This document shows, piece after piece, positions 9,711-17,580 of a DNA stretch of 40,751 bases. This DNA is from Saprospiraceae bacterium (GTDB lineage: Bacteria; Bacteroidota; Bacteroidia; Chitinophagales; Saprospiraceae), in assembly GCA_027486765.1 (NCBI GenBank), contig JAIXOO010000116.1, positions 1 to 40,751 of the forward strand, in the 5' to 3' direction. The notes below the pieces were generated by a model, which had not been told where the DNA came from, did not search any database, and saw only the letters and a list, made by a program, of their open reading frames with translations. Numbering within the stretch: the first letter of the stretch is position 1; every line of letters starts with the position of its first letter. A program made the position numbers and the translations under genes.

Positions 9711-10463
9711 TTAGCGCACGACTACATTTTTCTCCTTCAAATACCCTTTCAAATCCGGGATAGCTATTTCATTAAAGTGAAAAATACTCGCGGCGAGTCC
9801 CGCATCGGCCTTCCCGGCAGTGAAAACATCGTAAAAATGTTCCATGTTGCCCGCGCCTCCCGAAGCAATGACCGGAATAGACAGCAATTCGGAAATGTGT
9901 GCAGTAGCTTCCAGTGCAAAGCCAGCTTTGGTGCCATCGTGATCCATCGAAGTGAATAGAATTTCGCCTGCTCCTCGAGACTCCGCTTCTTTCACCCAGT
10001 CAAATAGCCGAATCTCGGTAGCGATACGCCCGCCATTCAGGTGGACGATCCATTCCCCATCAATTTGGCGGGCATCAACTGCCAGTACGACAAACTGGTT
10101 GCCAAAATTTAGCGCCAATTCATCGATCAGCCCTGGGCGACGTACCGCAGCAGAATTTATCGACACTTTATCTGCGCCGGCTGCCAGCATGGCGTCCGCA
10201 TCGTCGATGGAGGTGATACCGCCGCCAATAGTGAAGGGAATATTGAGGTGTCGGGCAATGGATCGCGCCAGTTCCGACATGGTTTTGCGCTTCTCATGGG
10301 TGGCGGTGATATCCAAAAACACCAGTTCATCGGCACCTTTTTCGCTGTAGGCCGCACCGAGTTCTACTGGGTCACCTGCATCGCGCAGGTTGACAAAATT
10401 GACACCTTTGACGGTCCGTCCGTCTTTGATGTCGAGGCAGGGTATGATGCGTTTAGCTAGCAT
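9711..10463 (-). CDS. hisF: Imidazole glycerol phosphate synthase cyclase subunit HisF
   Basis: 250 residues from ATG 10463; a TTG three codons upstream is less likely. It is a TIM barrel with the N-terminal [15 protein letters not shown] motif (catalytic Asp) and a second catalytic Asp in [14 protein letters not shown], plus phosphate-binding IGGGITS and ASGGAG. It cyclises PRFAR with ammonia supplied by HisH, giving imidazole glycerol phosphate and AICAR. It starts 5 nt after the hisA stop. It is the last gene of the operon here: no hisI/hisIE follows, which is unusual because hisIE normally closes the cluster in this phylum. Confidence 0.97.
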   Translation of the reverse strand: MLAKRIIPCLDIKDGRTVKGVNFVNLRDAGDPVELGAAYSEKGADELVFLDITATHEKRKTMSELARSIARHLNIPFTIGGGITSIDDADAMLAAGADKVSINSAAVRRPGLIDELALNFGNQFVVLAVDARQIDGEWIVHLNGGRIATEIRLFDWVKEAESRGAGEILFTSMDHDGTKAGFALEATAHISELLSIPVIASGGAGNMEHFYDVFTAGKADAGLAASIFHFNEIAIPDLKGYLKEKNVVVR

Positions 10464-10468
10464 AGGGA

Positions 10469-11188
10469 TCAAGAATTAAAGGCCATTAAATCAATTAAAC
10501 TGATCTTGTTTTCGTAAATCGCCTTGCCGATGATTGCCCCGTAGCAACCAATTTCACGCAAACGTTCCAGTTCTTTCATCGTGGTCACGCCTCCGCTGGC
10601 AATGAGTTTGAGTTCGGGCAATTCTTCCCGGATGCGTTGGTAGGTATCGATGGCACTTCCCTGCAATAACCCATCCTTGGACACATCCGTGGAGATGCTG
10701 TACTGGATACCCTTGGCGACGTAATCTTGCAGAAAAGCAAACAGCTCCAACTGGCTTTGCTCCTGCCAGCCACTCACTGCGATGTTGCCATCTTTGAAGT
10801 CAGAACCGAGAATGATGCGTTCTCCGCCGTATACTTTGAGCCAGTCGAGGAACAATTCAGGTTCTTTCACTGCTACTGTTCCGCCAGTCACCTGCTGAGC
10901 ACCGGATTCGAAGGCAATGCGTAGGTCCTCATGGGCTTTGAGGCCACCCCCAAAGTCAATTACCAACTTGGTAGACCCTGCGATTCGTTCAAGTACGCGG
11001 TGGTTGATGATGCGTTTGGCTTTAGCTCCATCGAGGTCAACGAGGTGCAGGCGCTGTAGTCCGGCATCTTCAAATTGTTTGGCGACTTCCAAGGGGTCTT
11101 CATTGTAGACCGTTTTTTGGGCATAATCGCCTTGGGTGAGGCGCACACACTTGCCTTCGATGATGTCAATCGCGGGAATGATTTGCAT
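10469..11188 (-). CDS. hisA: ProFAR isomerase HisA
   Basis: 239 residues, normal family length. TIM barrel with [17 protein letters not shown] at the start (catalytic Asp8), [11 protein letters not shown] and IASGGVTTM phosphate loops, and the second catalytic Asp in STDVSKDG. It opens the aminoaldose ring of ProFAR to PRFAR in histidine synthesis. The gene lies 20 nt after hisH and 5 nt before hisF, so the three are translated as a tight block matching their consecutive reactions. Confidence 0.97.
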   Translation of the reverse strand: MQIIPAIDIIEGKCVRLTQGDYAQKTVYNEDPLEVAKQFEDAGLQRLHLVDLDGAKAKRIINHRVLERIAGSTKLVIDFGGGLKAHEDLRIAFESGAQQVTGGTVAVKEPELFLDWLKVYGGERIILGSDFKDGNIAVSGWQEQSQLELFAFLQDYVAKGIQYSISTDVSKDGLLQGSAIDTYQRIREELPELKLIASGGVTTMKELERLREIGCYGAIIGKAIYENKISLIDLMAFNS

Positions 11189-11208
11189 ATTGCATTTTTT
11201 GAACCACT

Positions 11209-11793
11209 TTATAAACTAAGGAAATTGCGGAGGATCATTTCCCCTACTTTCCCTGATTTTTCTACGTGAAACTGGGTCGCGTAAAAATTGTCTTTGTGCA
11301 GCCCTGCACTAAAAGGCAGAGTGTACTCACTCAACGCACTGGTGTACGGTCCTTCTTCTACGTAGTAGCTATGGACATAATAAACGTATTCGCCACTCAG
11401 CTCAGGCGTGAAAATCTCATCCGCACAGCGCGACAGGGAATTCCAACCCATATGGGGCACTTTTTCCCCATTGACCGGGACGAATTTTTTGACCCGTTGC
11501 GGAATGACCCCCAGGCAAGGCGTGTCGTTTTCCTCTGAGTGGGCACAAAGCAACTGCATGCCCACACAGATGCCCAAGGTCGGCTGGGTCAAGCTTTTGA
11601 TGACCTCATCCAGGCCTCGCTCGCGGAGAAAGTGCATGGTGGTGCTGGCTTCACCAACTCCGGGGAAGATGACTTTTTCGGCAGCACGGATTTGTGCGTG
11701 GTCACCAGTAAGGATGGCAGGGGCGCCCAGTCGCTCCAGGGCGAAAAGGACGGATTGGACGTTGCCAGCGTTGTAGTCGATTACTGCGATCAT
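11209..11793 (-). CDS. hisH: Imidazole glycerol phosphate synthase glutaminase subunit HisH
   Basis: 194 residues from ATG 11793. Longer readings through the upstream hairpins are rejected because [15 protein letters not shown] is the canonical N-terminus. It is a class I glutamine amidotransferase with catalytic Cys76 (GICVGMQLL), His176 and Glu178 ([11 protein letters not shown]). It releases ammonia from glutamine for HisF. It is separated from hisB by 146 bp carrying two REP-like hairpins and a CA-rich direct repeat. This gap is wide compared with the 5-20 nt spacing of the adjoining genes and may tune downstream expression. Confidence 0.97.
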   Translation of the reverse strand: MIAVIDYNAGNVQSVLFALERLGAPAILTGDHAQIRAAEKVIFPGVGEASTTMHFLRERGLDEVIKSLTQPTLGICVGMQLLCAHSEENDTPCLGVIPQRVKKFVPVNGEKVPHMGWNSLSRCADEIFTPELSGEYVYYVHSYYVEEGPYTSALSEYTLPFSAGLHKDNFYATQFHVEKSGKVGEMILRNFLSL

Positions 11794-11806
11794 AGCTACT
11801 CTTTTC

Positions 11807-11865
11807 CCCACGACTAAAGTCATGGGTTCTTTTTTATGGTTGCCTCCCACGGATAAATCCGTGGG
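11807..11865. repeat. Pair of REP-like hairpins upstream of hisH
   Basis: Two hairpins of the same design lie 19 bp apart: CCCACGACT-AA-AGTCATGGG (11807-11826) and CCCACGGAT-AA-ATCCGTGGG (11846-11865). Both have CCCACG/CGTGGG-like bases and a two-base loop. They sit within the his operon just before the hisH start. A related pair is at 37875-37934. The paired arrangement resembles BIMEs made by REP-associated transposases; no such transposase is in the window. Confidence 0.75.
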
Positions 11866-11894
11866 TTGGCATAGTTTGCTGGGGAATGGAAAGC

Positions 11895-11929
11895 CATCAC
11901 ACCCACACTTTCACACATCACACCCACAC
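11895..11929. repeat. Short direct repeat after hisB
   Basis: CATCACACCCACAC occurs at 11895-11908 and again at 11916-11929, a 21-bp period. The transcript of the his operon here is G/U-rich (GTGTGGGTGTGATG twice). The opposite strand happens to read as a His/Thr-rich peptide. No known function. Confidence 0.7.
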
Positions 11930-11939
11930 CCTATCTTGC

Positions 11940-13076
11940 TTACAAAACCCCTTTGGTAGAGGGCAGCTCTTGGCTGTTTACATCTCGTTTCACGGCCATC
12001 TTGATCGCTTTGGCTACGGCCTTGAAGGTAGCTTCGATCTTGTGGTGTTCGTTTTCGCCCTTAGCTTTGATGTTGAGGTTGCAAAGGGCGGTATCACTGA
12101 AAGACTTGAAAAAGTGGTAAAACATTTCAGTGGGCATTTGACCGACCTTTTCCCGACGATAGTCCGCGCTCCAAACCAACCAAGGGCGACCACTGAAGTC
12201 GATGGCAGCAGTAGCCAGGCAATCGTCCATCGGTAAGATGCAAGACCCATACCGTTCCATGCCCCGTTTATCGCCCACCGCCTGGCGGAAAGCTTCACCG
12301 AGGGCAATGGCGGTGTCTTCAATGGTATGGTGTTCGTCAATGTGCAAATCACCTTGCACCCGTACCTCCAGATTGGCTCCGCTGTGTTTGGCTAATTGAT
12401 CAAGCATGTGATCAAAAAAGCCTAGTCCGGTATGGTTGTTGTAATGCCCTTGGCCATCCAACTCCAGCTGCACAAACACATCCGTTTCTTTGGTCACCCG
12501 GTGTACTTTTCCACTGCGTTGGCGGCCTTTGAGGAAGCGGTAAATTTCGCCCCAATCAGTGGAGTTTAGCGCAATTACCTCCTGCAAACTCCGCGCATTG
12601 TTGCTGATTTCATCGGCACCCAATTGAGGATCCGTCACCATCCAGATCGCTTTAGCCCCCAGATTTTTGGCCAGTTGCACATCAGTAATGCGATCGCCAA
12701 TTACAAATGAGTTGGCCAGGTCCACACTGCCATCCATGTAGTGGGTCAGTAGGGCAGTACCAGGTTTGCGGGTGGGTTGATTCTCGTGGGGAAAAGTGCG
12801 GTCGATGACCTCTTCGGCAAAAATGATGCCTTCGTTGCGAAAGGCTTTCATGATGGCATTGTGGGCAGGCCAAAAAGTGTCTTCGGGATAAGAACTAGTT
12901 CCCAGGCCATCCTGATTGGTGACCATAACCAGTTCGTAGTCCAGTTCCTGCACGATTTTGGCCAGGTATTGAAAAACGAGGGGGTAAAACTCCACTTTAT
13001 CCAAAGCGTCAACCTGATAATCGTGAGGTTCTAAAACCAGGGTTCCATCCCGGTCAATGAAGAGTACTTTTTTCAT
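11940..13076 (-). CDS. hisB: Bifunctional histidinol-phosphatase / imidazoleglycerol-phosphate dehydratase HisB
   Basis: 378 residues. The N-terminal HAD phosphatase (about 1-170) has the nucleophile motif FIDRDGTLV (Asp8, Asp10) and FVIGDRITD. The C-terminal IGPD half (about 185-378) has the metal-binding histidines in [14 protein letters not shown] and [17 protein letters not shown]. It catalyses the dehydration of IGP and the dephosphorylation of histidinol phosphate, as in Escherichia coli HisB. Its ATG overlaps the TGA of hisC by ATGA, so translation is probably coupled. Confidence 0.97.
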   Translation of the reverse strand: MKKVLFIDRDGTLVLEPHDYQVDALDKVEFYPLVFQYLAKIVQELDYELVMVTNQDGLGTSSYPEDTFWPAHNAIMKAFRNEGIIFAEEVIDRTFPHENQPTRKPGTALLTHYMDGSVDLANSFVIGDRITDVQLAKNLGAKAIWMVTDPQLGADEISNNARSLQEVIALNSTDWGEIYRFLKGRQRSGKVHRVTKETDVFVQLELDGQGHYNNHTGLGFFDHMLDQLAKHSGANLEVRVQGDLHIDEHHTIEDTAIALGEAFRQAVGDKRGMERYGSCILPMDDCLATAAIDFSGRPWLVWSADYRREKVGQMPTEMFYHFFKSFSDTALCNLNIKAKGENEHHKIEATFKAVAKAIKMAVKRDVNSQELPSTKGVL

Positions 13077-14107
13077 GGCCTCTTGTTCAAAGCAGTTAAC
13101 AATGCATCGTTTTCTTCGGGGCGTCCTACGGTGATGCGCAGGCTTCCGGCACAGAGGTGCACAGAATTGCGGTTGCGCACGATAATCCCCTCCTCTACCA
13201 AATATTGATAGGTGCCGTTGGGATCATCCATTTTGACCAGGATAAAATTGGCATCCGTGGGGAATATTTTTTCAACAAAATTCAACTCATCCAATCCTTT
13301 GATCAAACGTTCGCGCTCGCTGAGCAGGGTTGAAAGCAATTGCTGGTAATCATCCTGGCTGGTTTCCAGGGTCTCCAAGGCAATTTGCTGGGTAAGTTGA
13401 TTGATGTTGTAAGGTGGCTTTACCTTATTGAATAGCTGGATGATTTCAGTGGAAGCAAAAGCCATCCCCAAACGAATGCCCGCCATACCCCAGGCTTTGG
13501 AGAAGGTTTGTAAAACGATCAGGTTGGGGAATTCGGAGAGCAATGAGGTACAACTGGCTTGGTTGGAAAAATCAATATAAGCTTCATCTACCACCACAAT
13601 CCCTTTGAACTGTGCACAAAGGATACGAATGCGCTCCAATTCTACATCGTTACCCGTTGGGTTGTTGGGGCTACAGATGAAGAGGATTTTGGAATGTTCG
13701 TCTGCCGCGGCTAAGATGGCGTCTACATCGGGCTGGAAATCGGGAGTCAGCGATACGCTACGAATGCCCACATCAGCAATGTCTGCTGATACCTGATACA
13801 TGCCATAAGTGGGGGGCAAAATCAGGATGTGATCCTGGCGGGGTTCACAAAAAATCCGCACGACAAGGTCAATGGCTTCATCGCTGCCATTGCCTAGGAA
13901 AATCTGCTCGGCAGGTACACCTTTTAATCGGCTGATTGCTGCTTTGAGTTTCCACTGCAAAGGGTCGGGATAGCGGTTGAGCCCCGTTTCAAAAGGGTTC
14001 TCGTTGGCATCGAGAAAAACCTCGGCCTTACCTTTGAATTCACTGCGCGCTGATGAATAAGGCACCAGCTTGCGGATATTGGGACGAACCAAATTGGCTA
14101 TTTCCAT
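13073..14107 (-). CDS. hisC: Histidinol-phosphate aminotransferase HisC
   Basis: 344 residues, class I/II PLP aminotransferase. Landmarks are [10 protein letters not shown] and RYPDP (substrate/N-terminal arm), [18 protein letters not shown] (cofactor site), [10 protein letters not shown] (Asp174 on the PLP pyridine) and [14 protein letters not shown] with Lys204 as Schiff base. It converts imidazole acetol phosphate to histidinol phosphate. It starts 5 nt after the hisD stop and overlaps hisB by ATGA. Confidence 0.97.
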   Translation of the reverse strand: MEIANLVRPNIRKLVPYSSARSEFKGKAEVFLDANENPFETGLNRYPDPLQWKLKAAISRLKGVPAEQIFLGNGSDEAIDLVVRIFCEPRQDHILILPPTYGMYQVSADIADVGIRSVSLTPDFQPDVDAILAAADEHSKILFICSPNNPTGNDVELERIRILCAQFKGIVVVDEAYIDFSNQASCTSLLSEFPNLIVLQTFSKAWGMAGIRLGMAFASTEIIQLFNKVKPPYNINQLTQQIALETLETSQDDYQQLLSTLLSERERLIKGLDELNFVEKIFPTDANFILVKMDDPNGTYQYLVEEGIIVRNRNSVHLCAGSLRITVGRPEENDALLTALNKRP

Positions 14108-14112
14108 TGCTG

Positions 14113-15405
14113 CTATTTTTGGCTATTCATTTTCTCCAATCGAATACTTACCGCGCGCTGGTGCGCTACCAATGCTTCGGCAATCGCCATAGTTTCCACT
14201 GTTGGACCAATGTTTTTCAAACCCTCCGCGGTCAAACGTTGGAAAGTAATTTTTTTGACAAAAGAATCCAAGGAAACCCCACTGTAGGCACGGGCATAGC
14301 CGTTGGTCGGCAAGGTATGGTTGGTACCAGAGGCATAATCCCCTACCGATTCGGGGGTGTAATTCCCGATAAAAACCGAACCAGCATTTTGCACCTGCTC
14401 CGCAAAAGCCTCAGCGTCTTCCATCGCCAGAATCAAGTGCTCGGGGGCGTAATCGTTGATCAAAGTCAGGGCTTCTTGGGGGGTGTTGACCAGAACCGCT
14501 ACACTGTTTTCCAGCGCCTTGCGGGTGATTTCTGCCCGAGGCAACAAAGTGACCTGGCGTTCTACCTCTTGCAATATCGCTTCCAGCAATTCGGCATTAA
14601 GTGCCAATAACACCACCTGGCTATCAATCCCGTGTTCCGCCTGGGCCAACAAATCGGCCGCCACAAAGGCCGGATCTGCCTGCCCATCGGCACAAACCAG
14701 CACCTCGGAAGGGCCTGCGGGCATATCAATGGCGACTGTTTCGCGGCTAACCAGCTGTTTAGCCGCCGTCACGTATTGGTTGCCGGGGCCAAAAATTTTG
14801 TAAACCCCGGGAATACTTTCCGTGCCGTAAGCCAAAGCACCAATGGCCTGTACGCCACCTGCCTTGAAAATTTTGGTCACCCCAACCACTTGCGCGGCGT
14901 ACAAAATAGCTGGGTGAATTTTGCCTGCGGCATTGGGCGGAGAGCACAAAATAATCTCTTTACAACCCGCCAATTTAGCAGGCACTCCCAACATCAATAC
15001 GGTAGAAAAAAGTGGCGCCGTTCCTCCGGGAATGTACAAACCCACTTTATCGATGCCGACATTTTTGCGCCAGCAAAACACACCAGGCATGGTTTCTACT
15101 ACTTCGGGCTGGCTCTGTTGGCGGGCGTGGAAGGTTTCGATGTTGCTTTTGGCGGTTTGAATCGCTGTTTTGAGGGCTGGGTCGAGTAGTGTTTCTGCTT
15201 CGGCCAGTTCTGCTGCGCTCACTTCCAAGTGATCTAGCGTCACTTTGTCAAACTTTTGGGTGTACTCTTTGACCGCTGTGTCTCCACGCTCTCGAATGTC
15301 TTGCAGAATTTGCCCCACAATGGCATCCAGATTGGCGGCAGTCATTACAGGCCGCGCCAATAATGTTGGGGTAGAGACGATATCTTGGTAGTTGTACCTT
15401 TTCAT
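14113..15405 (-). CDS. hisD: Histidinol dehydrogenase HisD
   Basis: 430 residues, full length. It shows the HisD signature: GLYIPGGTAPLFSTVLM, FGPGNQYVTAAK, MPAGPSEVLV (Zn/NAD site), LLAQAEHGIDSQVVL (zinc ligands) and NHTLPTNGYAR near the C-terminus. It oxidises L-histidinol to histidine in two NAD-dependent steps. The 90-bp gap from hisG is filled by a GGTTCC-type inverted repeat (15415-15491). The transcript must cross this hairpin to express the rest of the operon. Confidence 0.97.
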   Translation of the reverse strand: MKRYNYQDIVSTPTLLARPVMTAANLDAIVGQILQDIRERGDTAVKEYTQKFDKVTLDHLEVSAAELAEAETLLDPALKTAIQTAKSNIETFHARQQSQPEVVETMPGVFCWRKNVGIDKVGLYIPGGTAPLFSTVLMLGVPAKLAGCKEIILCSPPNAAGKIHPAILYAAQVVGVTKIFKAGGVQAIGALAYGTESIPGVYKIFGPGNQYVTAAKQLVSRETVAIDMPAGPSEVLVCADGQADPAFVAADLLAQAEHGIDSQVVLLALNAELLEAILQEVERQVTLLPRAEITRKALENSVAVLVNTPQEALTLINDYAPEHLILAMEDAEAFAEQVQNAGSVFIGNYTPESVGDYASGTNHTLPTNGYARAYSGVSLDSFVKKITFQRLTAEGLKNIGPTVETMAIAEALVAHQRAVSIRLEKMNSQK

Positions 15406-15414
15406 CTTAAGTTA

Positions 15415-15491
15415 GGTTCCAAGGTTCCTGGGTTCCAAAGTTCCAGGGATCAAGCAACCTTGGAACCCTGGAACTTTGGAACTCTGAAACC
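15415..15491. repeat. GGTTCC-type inverted repeat, copy 1 (hisG-hisD gap)
   Basis: The left arm is made of imperfect 8-bp units (AGGTTCC, TGGGTTCC, AAAGTTCC). The right arm is their complement (TTGGAACC, CTGGAACT, TTGGAACT). The element ends 4 bp from the hisG stop and starts 9 bp after the hisD start. It would form a long imperfect RNA hairpin, but with no U-tract. Same family at 21869-21964 and 23345-23440. Confidence 0.88.
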
Positions 15492-15495
15492 TCTT

Positions 15496-16356
15496 TTAAA
15501 GTATCATCTTCTGAATTGGAATGATCAAAATTCCCTGCGCACCCACCGCCTTGAGCTGGTCGATGATTTCCCAAAAACGGTCTTCGCTGATTACGGTATG
15601 TACGCTGCTCCAGCCCTCTGCAGCAAGTGGCACTACAGTAGGGCTTTTCATGCCCGGTAGGATATTGATGATGGCTTCCAGAGCATCGTTTGGTGCATTC
15701 ATCAGCAAGTACTTGTTGTTGCGGGCGGCCAGAACTGATTTGAAGCGGAAGAGCAATTTATCCAGCAATTCTCGGGCTTCGGGCTTCATGTTGCGGCTAG
15801 CAAAAATGGCGGCTTCTGATTTGAGCAGCACTTCTTTTTCTTCCAGCCCATTCATGAATAAGGTGTTGCCCGAACTCACCAAATCACAAATCGCGTCGGC
15901 CAAACCAATATTGGGTGCAATTTCTACTGACCCCGCAATTTCGTGGATCTCCGCCTGGATGTTTTGTTTTTGGAGGAAAGCGTGGAGGGTATTGGGGTAG
16001 GAGGTGGCGATTTTTTTGCCCTGCATCCAATTGATGCCCGTATAAATGGTGCCTTTGGGGACCGCCAGGGAGAGTCGGCAGCGGGCAAAACCCAGGGGCA
16101 ACACTTCCTCCAGGTCTTTTTCTTTTTCGGTTACCGTGTTTTGTCCCAGAATTGCTACATCGGCTACCCCATCGGCGACGTATTGCGGGATGTCTGAATT
16201 GCGGAGAAAAAACAACTCCATTGGGAAGCCGGAGGCGGATACTTTGAGTTGATCGCGGCCATTATCGACCCGCACCCCACATTCTCGCAGCATTTCCAGC
16301 GAGTCCTCTTGCAGGCGCCCGGATTTCTGCACGGCAATTTTGAGTTTGGTTGACAT
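15496..16356 (-). CDS. hisG: ATP phosphoribosyltransferase HisG (long form)
   Basis: 286 residues, so the long, self-sufficient form with a C-terminal ACT-like regulatory domain (about 215-286); no HisZ is needed. The N-terminus KLKIAVQKSGRLQEDSLEML and the domains with DVAILGQNTV and a phosphate-binding loop region (LADAICDLVSSGNTL) are typical. It performs the first committed step, ATP plus PRPP to phosphoribosyl-ATP, and is normally inhibited by histidine. It lies 57 nt downstream of an attenuator-type terminator and leader peptide, so transcription is probably controlled by His-tRNA charging. Confidence 0.97.
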   Translation of the reverse strand: MSTKLKIAVQKSGRLQEDSLEMLRECGVRVDNGRDQLKVSASGFPMELFFLRNSDIPQYVADGVADVAILGQNTVTEKEKDLEEVLPLGFARCRLSLAVPKGTIYTGINWMQGKKIATSYPNTLHAFLQKQNIQAEIHEIAGSVEIAPNIGLADAICDLVSSGNTLFMNGLEEKEVLLKSEAAIFASRNMKPEARELLDKLLFRFKSVLAARNNKYLLMNAPNDALEAIINILPGMKSPTVVPLAAEGWSSVHTVISEDRFWEIIDQLKAVGAQGILIIPIQKMIL

Positions 16357-16413
16357 CGTGTTTTGTGCTTGTTTGGAGCAAAAAAATTAAATGCTCTTGA
16401 GTTGGGACAAAAA

Positions 16414-16448
16414 AAAAGAGGTCTACCGACAAATGGTAGACCTCTTTT
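16414..16448 (-). terminator. Intrinsic terminator / his attenuator
   Basis: On the minus strand, AAAAGAGGTCTACC (16448-16435), a 7-nt loop and GGTAGACCTCTTTT (16427-16414) form a perfect 14-bp stem whose 3' arm runs into a longer U-tract (through about 16409). It sits between the His-rich leader ORF and hisG. It would end the tRNA-Phe transcript unless antitermination occurs: GGCAAATGGT (16494-16485) can pair with ACCATTTGTC (16437-16428) across the terminator's upper stem and loop. Confidence 0.9.
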
Positions 16449-16473
16449 GAGATTTAATACTGATTTAACGCAG

Positions 16474-16527
16474 CATACTCATTGACCATTTGCCTTACGA
16501 AGGTAAGCCATGATGATGATGAGTATG
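16474..16527 (-). promoter_or_regulatory. Alternative RNA stem pairing His codons with a downstream strand
   Basis: CATACTCAT (16527-16519), inside the His codon region of the leader ORF, is perfectly complementary to ATGAGTATG (16482-16474). The loop contains a small CTTAC/GTAAG hairpin at the leader stop and the putative antiterminator strand GGCAAATGGT (16494-16485). This reproduces the 1:2 stem of classical attenuators. The pairing is seen in the sequence; its use in the cell is inferred. Confidence 0.65.
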
Positions 16528-16545
16528 TGCGAAAACAGCAATCAT
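16495..16545 (-). CDS. hisL: Histidine operon leader peptide
   Basis: A 16-residue ORF, MIAVFAHTHHHHGLPS, with TAA at 16497-16495. Five of its 16 codons are His (all CAT), in the block HTHHHH. It starts only 11 nt after the tRNA-Phe 3' end and is followed by alternative stems and an intrinsic terminator before hisG. By analogy with enterobacterial hisL, ribosome stalling at the His codons when His-tRNA is scarce would favour the antiterminator, while fast translation to the stop would favour termination. Composition and position together make chance unlikely, but no expression evidence is visible. It has no Shine-Dalgarno, as is usual in this phylum. Confidence 0.85.
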   Translation of the reverse strand: MIAVFAHTHHHHGLPS

Positions 16546-16556
16546 AAGATATAAAA

Positions 16557-16632
16557 TGGTGGTGCGGGCAGGAATTGAACCAGCGACACCAGGATTTTCA
16601 GTCCTGTGCTCTACCAACTGAGCTACCACACC
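16557..16632 (-). tRNA. tRNA-Phe (GAA)
   Basis: A 76-nt cloverleaf on the minus strand. The acceptor is GGTGTGG/CCGCACC (one G-U), the D stem GCTC/GAGC, the anticodon stem CAGGA/TCCTG with loop CTGAAAA (anticodon GAA), and the T loop TTCAATT. The discriminator is A, and CCA is not encoded because TTTT follows. The T stem GCTGG/CCTGC has a central U-U mismatch. It lies directly upstream of the his leader ORF, and no room for a separate promoter exists between them. Confidence 0.95.
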
Positions 16633-16666
16633 ATGTAAAGAACTTGCCTTTTTCAGAAGGCGTGCG

Positions 16667-16699
16667 CAAATATACGGCGATGTTTTCCTTTTATCCAAA
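16667..16699 (-). promoter_or_regulatory. Promoter of the tRNA-Phe / his transcript
   Basis: On the minus strand, TTTG (16699-16696), 21 nt, then TATATTTG (16674-16667) match the Bacteroidota consensus exactly. Transcription would begin near 16660, about 28 nt before the tRNA. Because the leader ORF starts 11 nt after the tRNA, this is the best candidate promoter for the whole his operon. Confidence 0.8.
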
Positions 16700-16809
16700 C
16701 GCTGCATTAATTTTTTCAAAAAAAAAACAAAAGTGGGGTGCTAAAAGTTCCCTGGGACTGGATTTTGCGTCTCAATAGTTGTAATTTTATCACTCAAAAC
16801 CATTTAGTC

Positions 16810-17241
16810 ATGAGCGAATTCGAACAAGTTGTCAAAGAAGGTACCCAAAATATTGGCAAAAGACTGCGCCGCCTCCTTATGTGGGCCTTATTGCTGGTTA
16901 TTGTCGGTTTTTTGGGCTATATATTTCTTTACTGCAATTTCACAGTGAGTAAAGGAACCACCAGTGGTACCTTGACCAATATCACATACAAAGGGATTTT
17001 GTTCAAAACCCACGAAGGAAACCTGAATACGGGAACCCTCAATTTGAATCCTAACATTGCTCCAGATAGTAAGACCCAAGCGATGAACGGCTGGAATTTT
17101 TCCGTACCCAGTGCCGAAGTGGCCGAAAAATTAGATGCATTGCAAGGCCAAAGGGTGAAACTTTTTTACCGCAAGAAAATGAAAGCCATGCCCTGGCAAG
17201 GTAAAACCGACTATCTGGTCTACGACGTTAAGAAGCTCTAA
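16810..17241 (+). CDS. Small single-span membrane protein, unknown function
   Basis: 143 residues from ATG 16810 (MSEFEQVVKEGTQNIGKRL); the longer reading from 16738 has an unlikely N-terminus. A basic amphipathic start is followed by one transmembrane helix (about residues 21-40, LLMWALLLVIVGFLGYIF). A soluble beta-rich domain follows with TSGTLTNITYKGILFKTHEG and a C-terminal VKLFYRKKMKAMPWQGKTDYLVYDV. It resembles a Bacteroidota family that is often mislabelled 6-phosphogluconate dehydrogenase; nothing here supports that enzyme. It is followed with no gap by the LrgA-like gene, which suggests an operon. Confidence 0.8.
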   Translation: MSEFEQVVKEGTQNIGKRLRRLLMWALLLVIVGFLGYIFLYCNFTVSKGTTSGTLTNITYKGILFKTHEGNLNTGTLNLNPNIAPDSKTQAMNGWNFSVPSAEVAEKLDALQGQRVKLFYRKKMKAMPWQGKTDYLVYDVKKL

Positions 17242-17580
17242 GTGGATATATTACGGGGCTTGTTCCTGATCTTTCTGTTTTGGGCCACGGGTGATACCAT
17301 CTCCCAACTAGCAAGGCTACCCATACCGGGTGCTGTAATTGGCATGCTGGCATTGTGGGTAGCTTTGCAGTTGAAGTGGGTTTCATATGCCACAATACAA
17401 CCCAGCGCCAAAGGTTTTTTGGCGATCATGGGTGTTTTTTTTGTTCCACCTAGTTTGGGCATTTTGTTGCACGCTGACAGGATGTTGCAATATGGCTGGA
17501 AACTGGCTCTACTGGTGGTCGTCACTTCCGCGCTCAGTGGACTGACTACGGTGTTGGTATTCAAACTGCTGAATCGATGA
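17242..17580 (+). CDS. CidA/LrgA family holin-like membrane protein
   Basis: 112 residues from GTG 17242, directly after the TAA of the previous gene. Four hydrophobic segments and family motifs LPIPGAVIGMLALW and FFVPPSLGIL are seen. CidA/LrgA proteins pair with CidB/LrgB and affect murein hydrolase activity, cell lysis or, in some lineages, transport of small organic acids. The partner lrgB overlaps by ATGA. The pair is conserved; the exact role in Bacteroidota is not known. Confidence 0.9.
   Translation: MDILRGLFLIFLFWATGDTISQLARLPIPGAVIGMLALWVALQLKWVSYATIQPSAKGFLAIMGVFFVPPSLGILLHADRMLQYGWKLALLVVVTSALSGLTTVLVFKLLNR

Noticed and set aside
11886-12236. A 116-codon plus-strand ORF beginning with a His/Thr-rich stretch
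   Set aside because: Beyond the CA-rich repeat it is antisense to hisB; only the short His-rich opening is kept as a low-interest observation.
16810-17241. 6-phosphogluconate dehydrogenase
   Set aside because: Related small membrane proteins are often given this name, but 143 residues with one membrane helix and no NADP-binding motif cannot be that enzyme.
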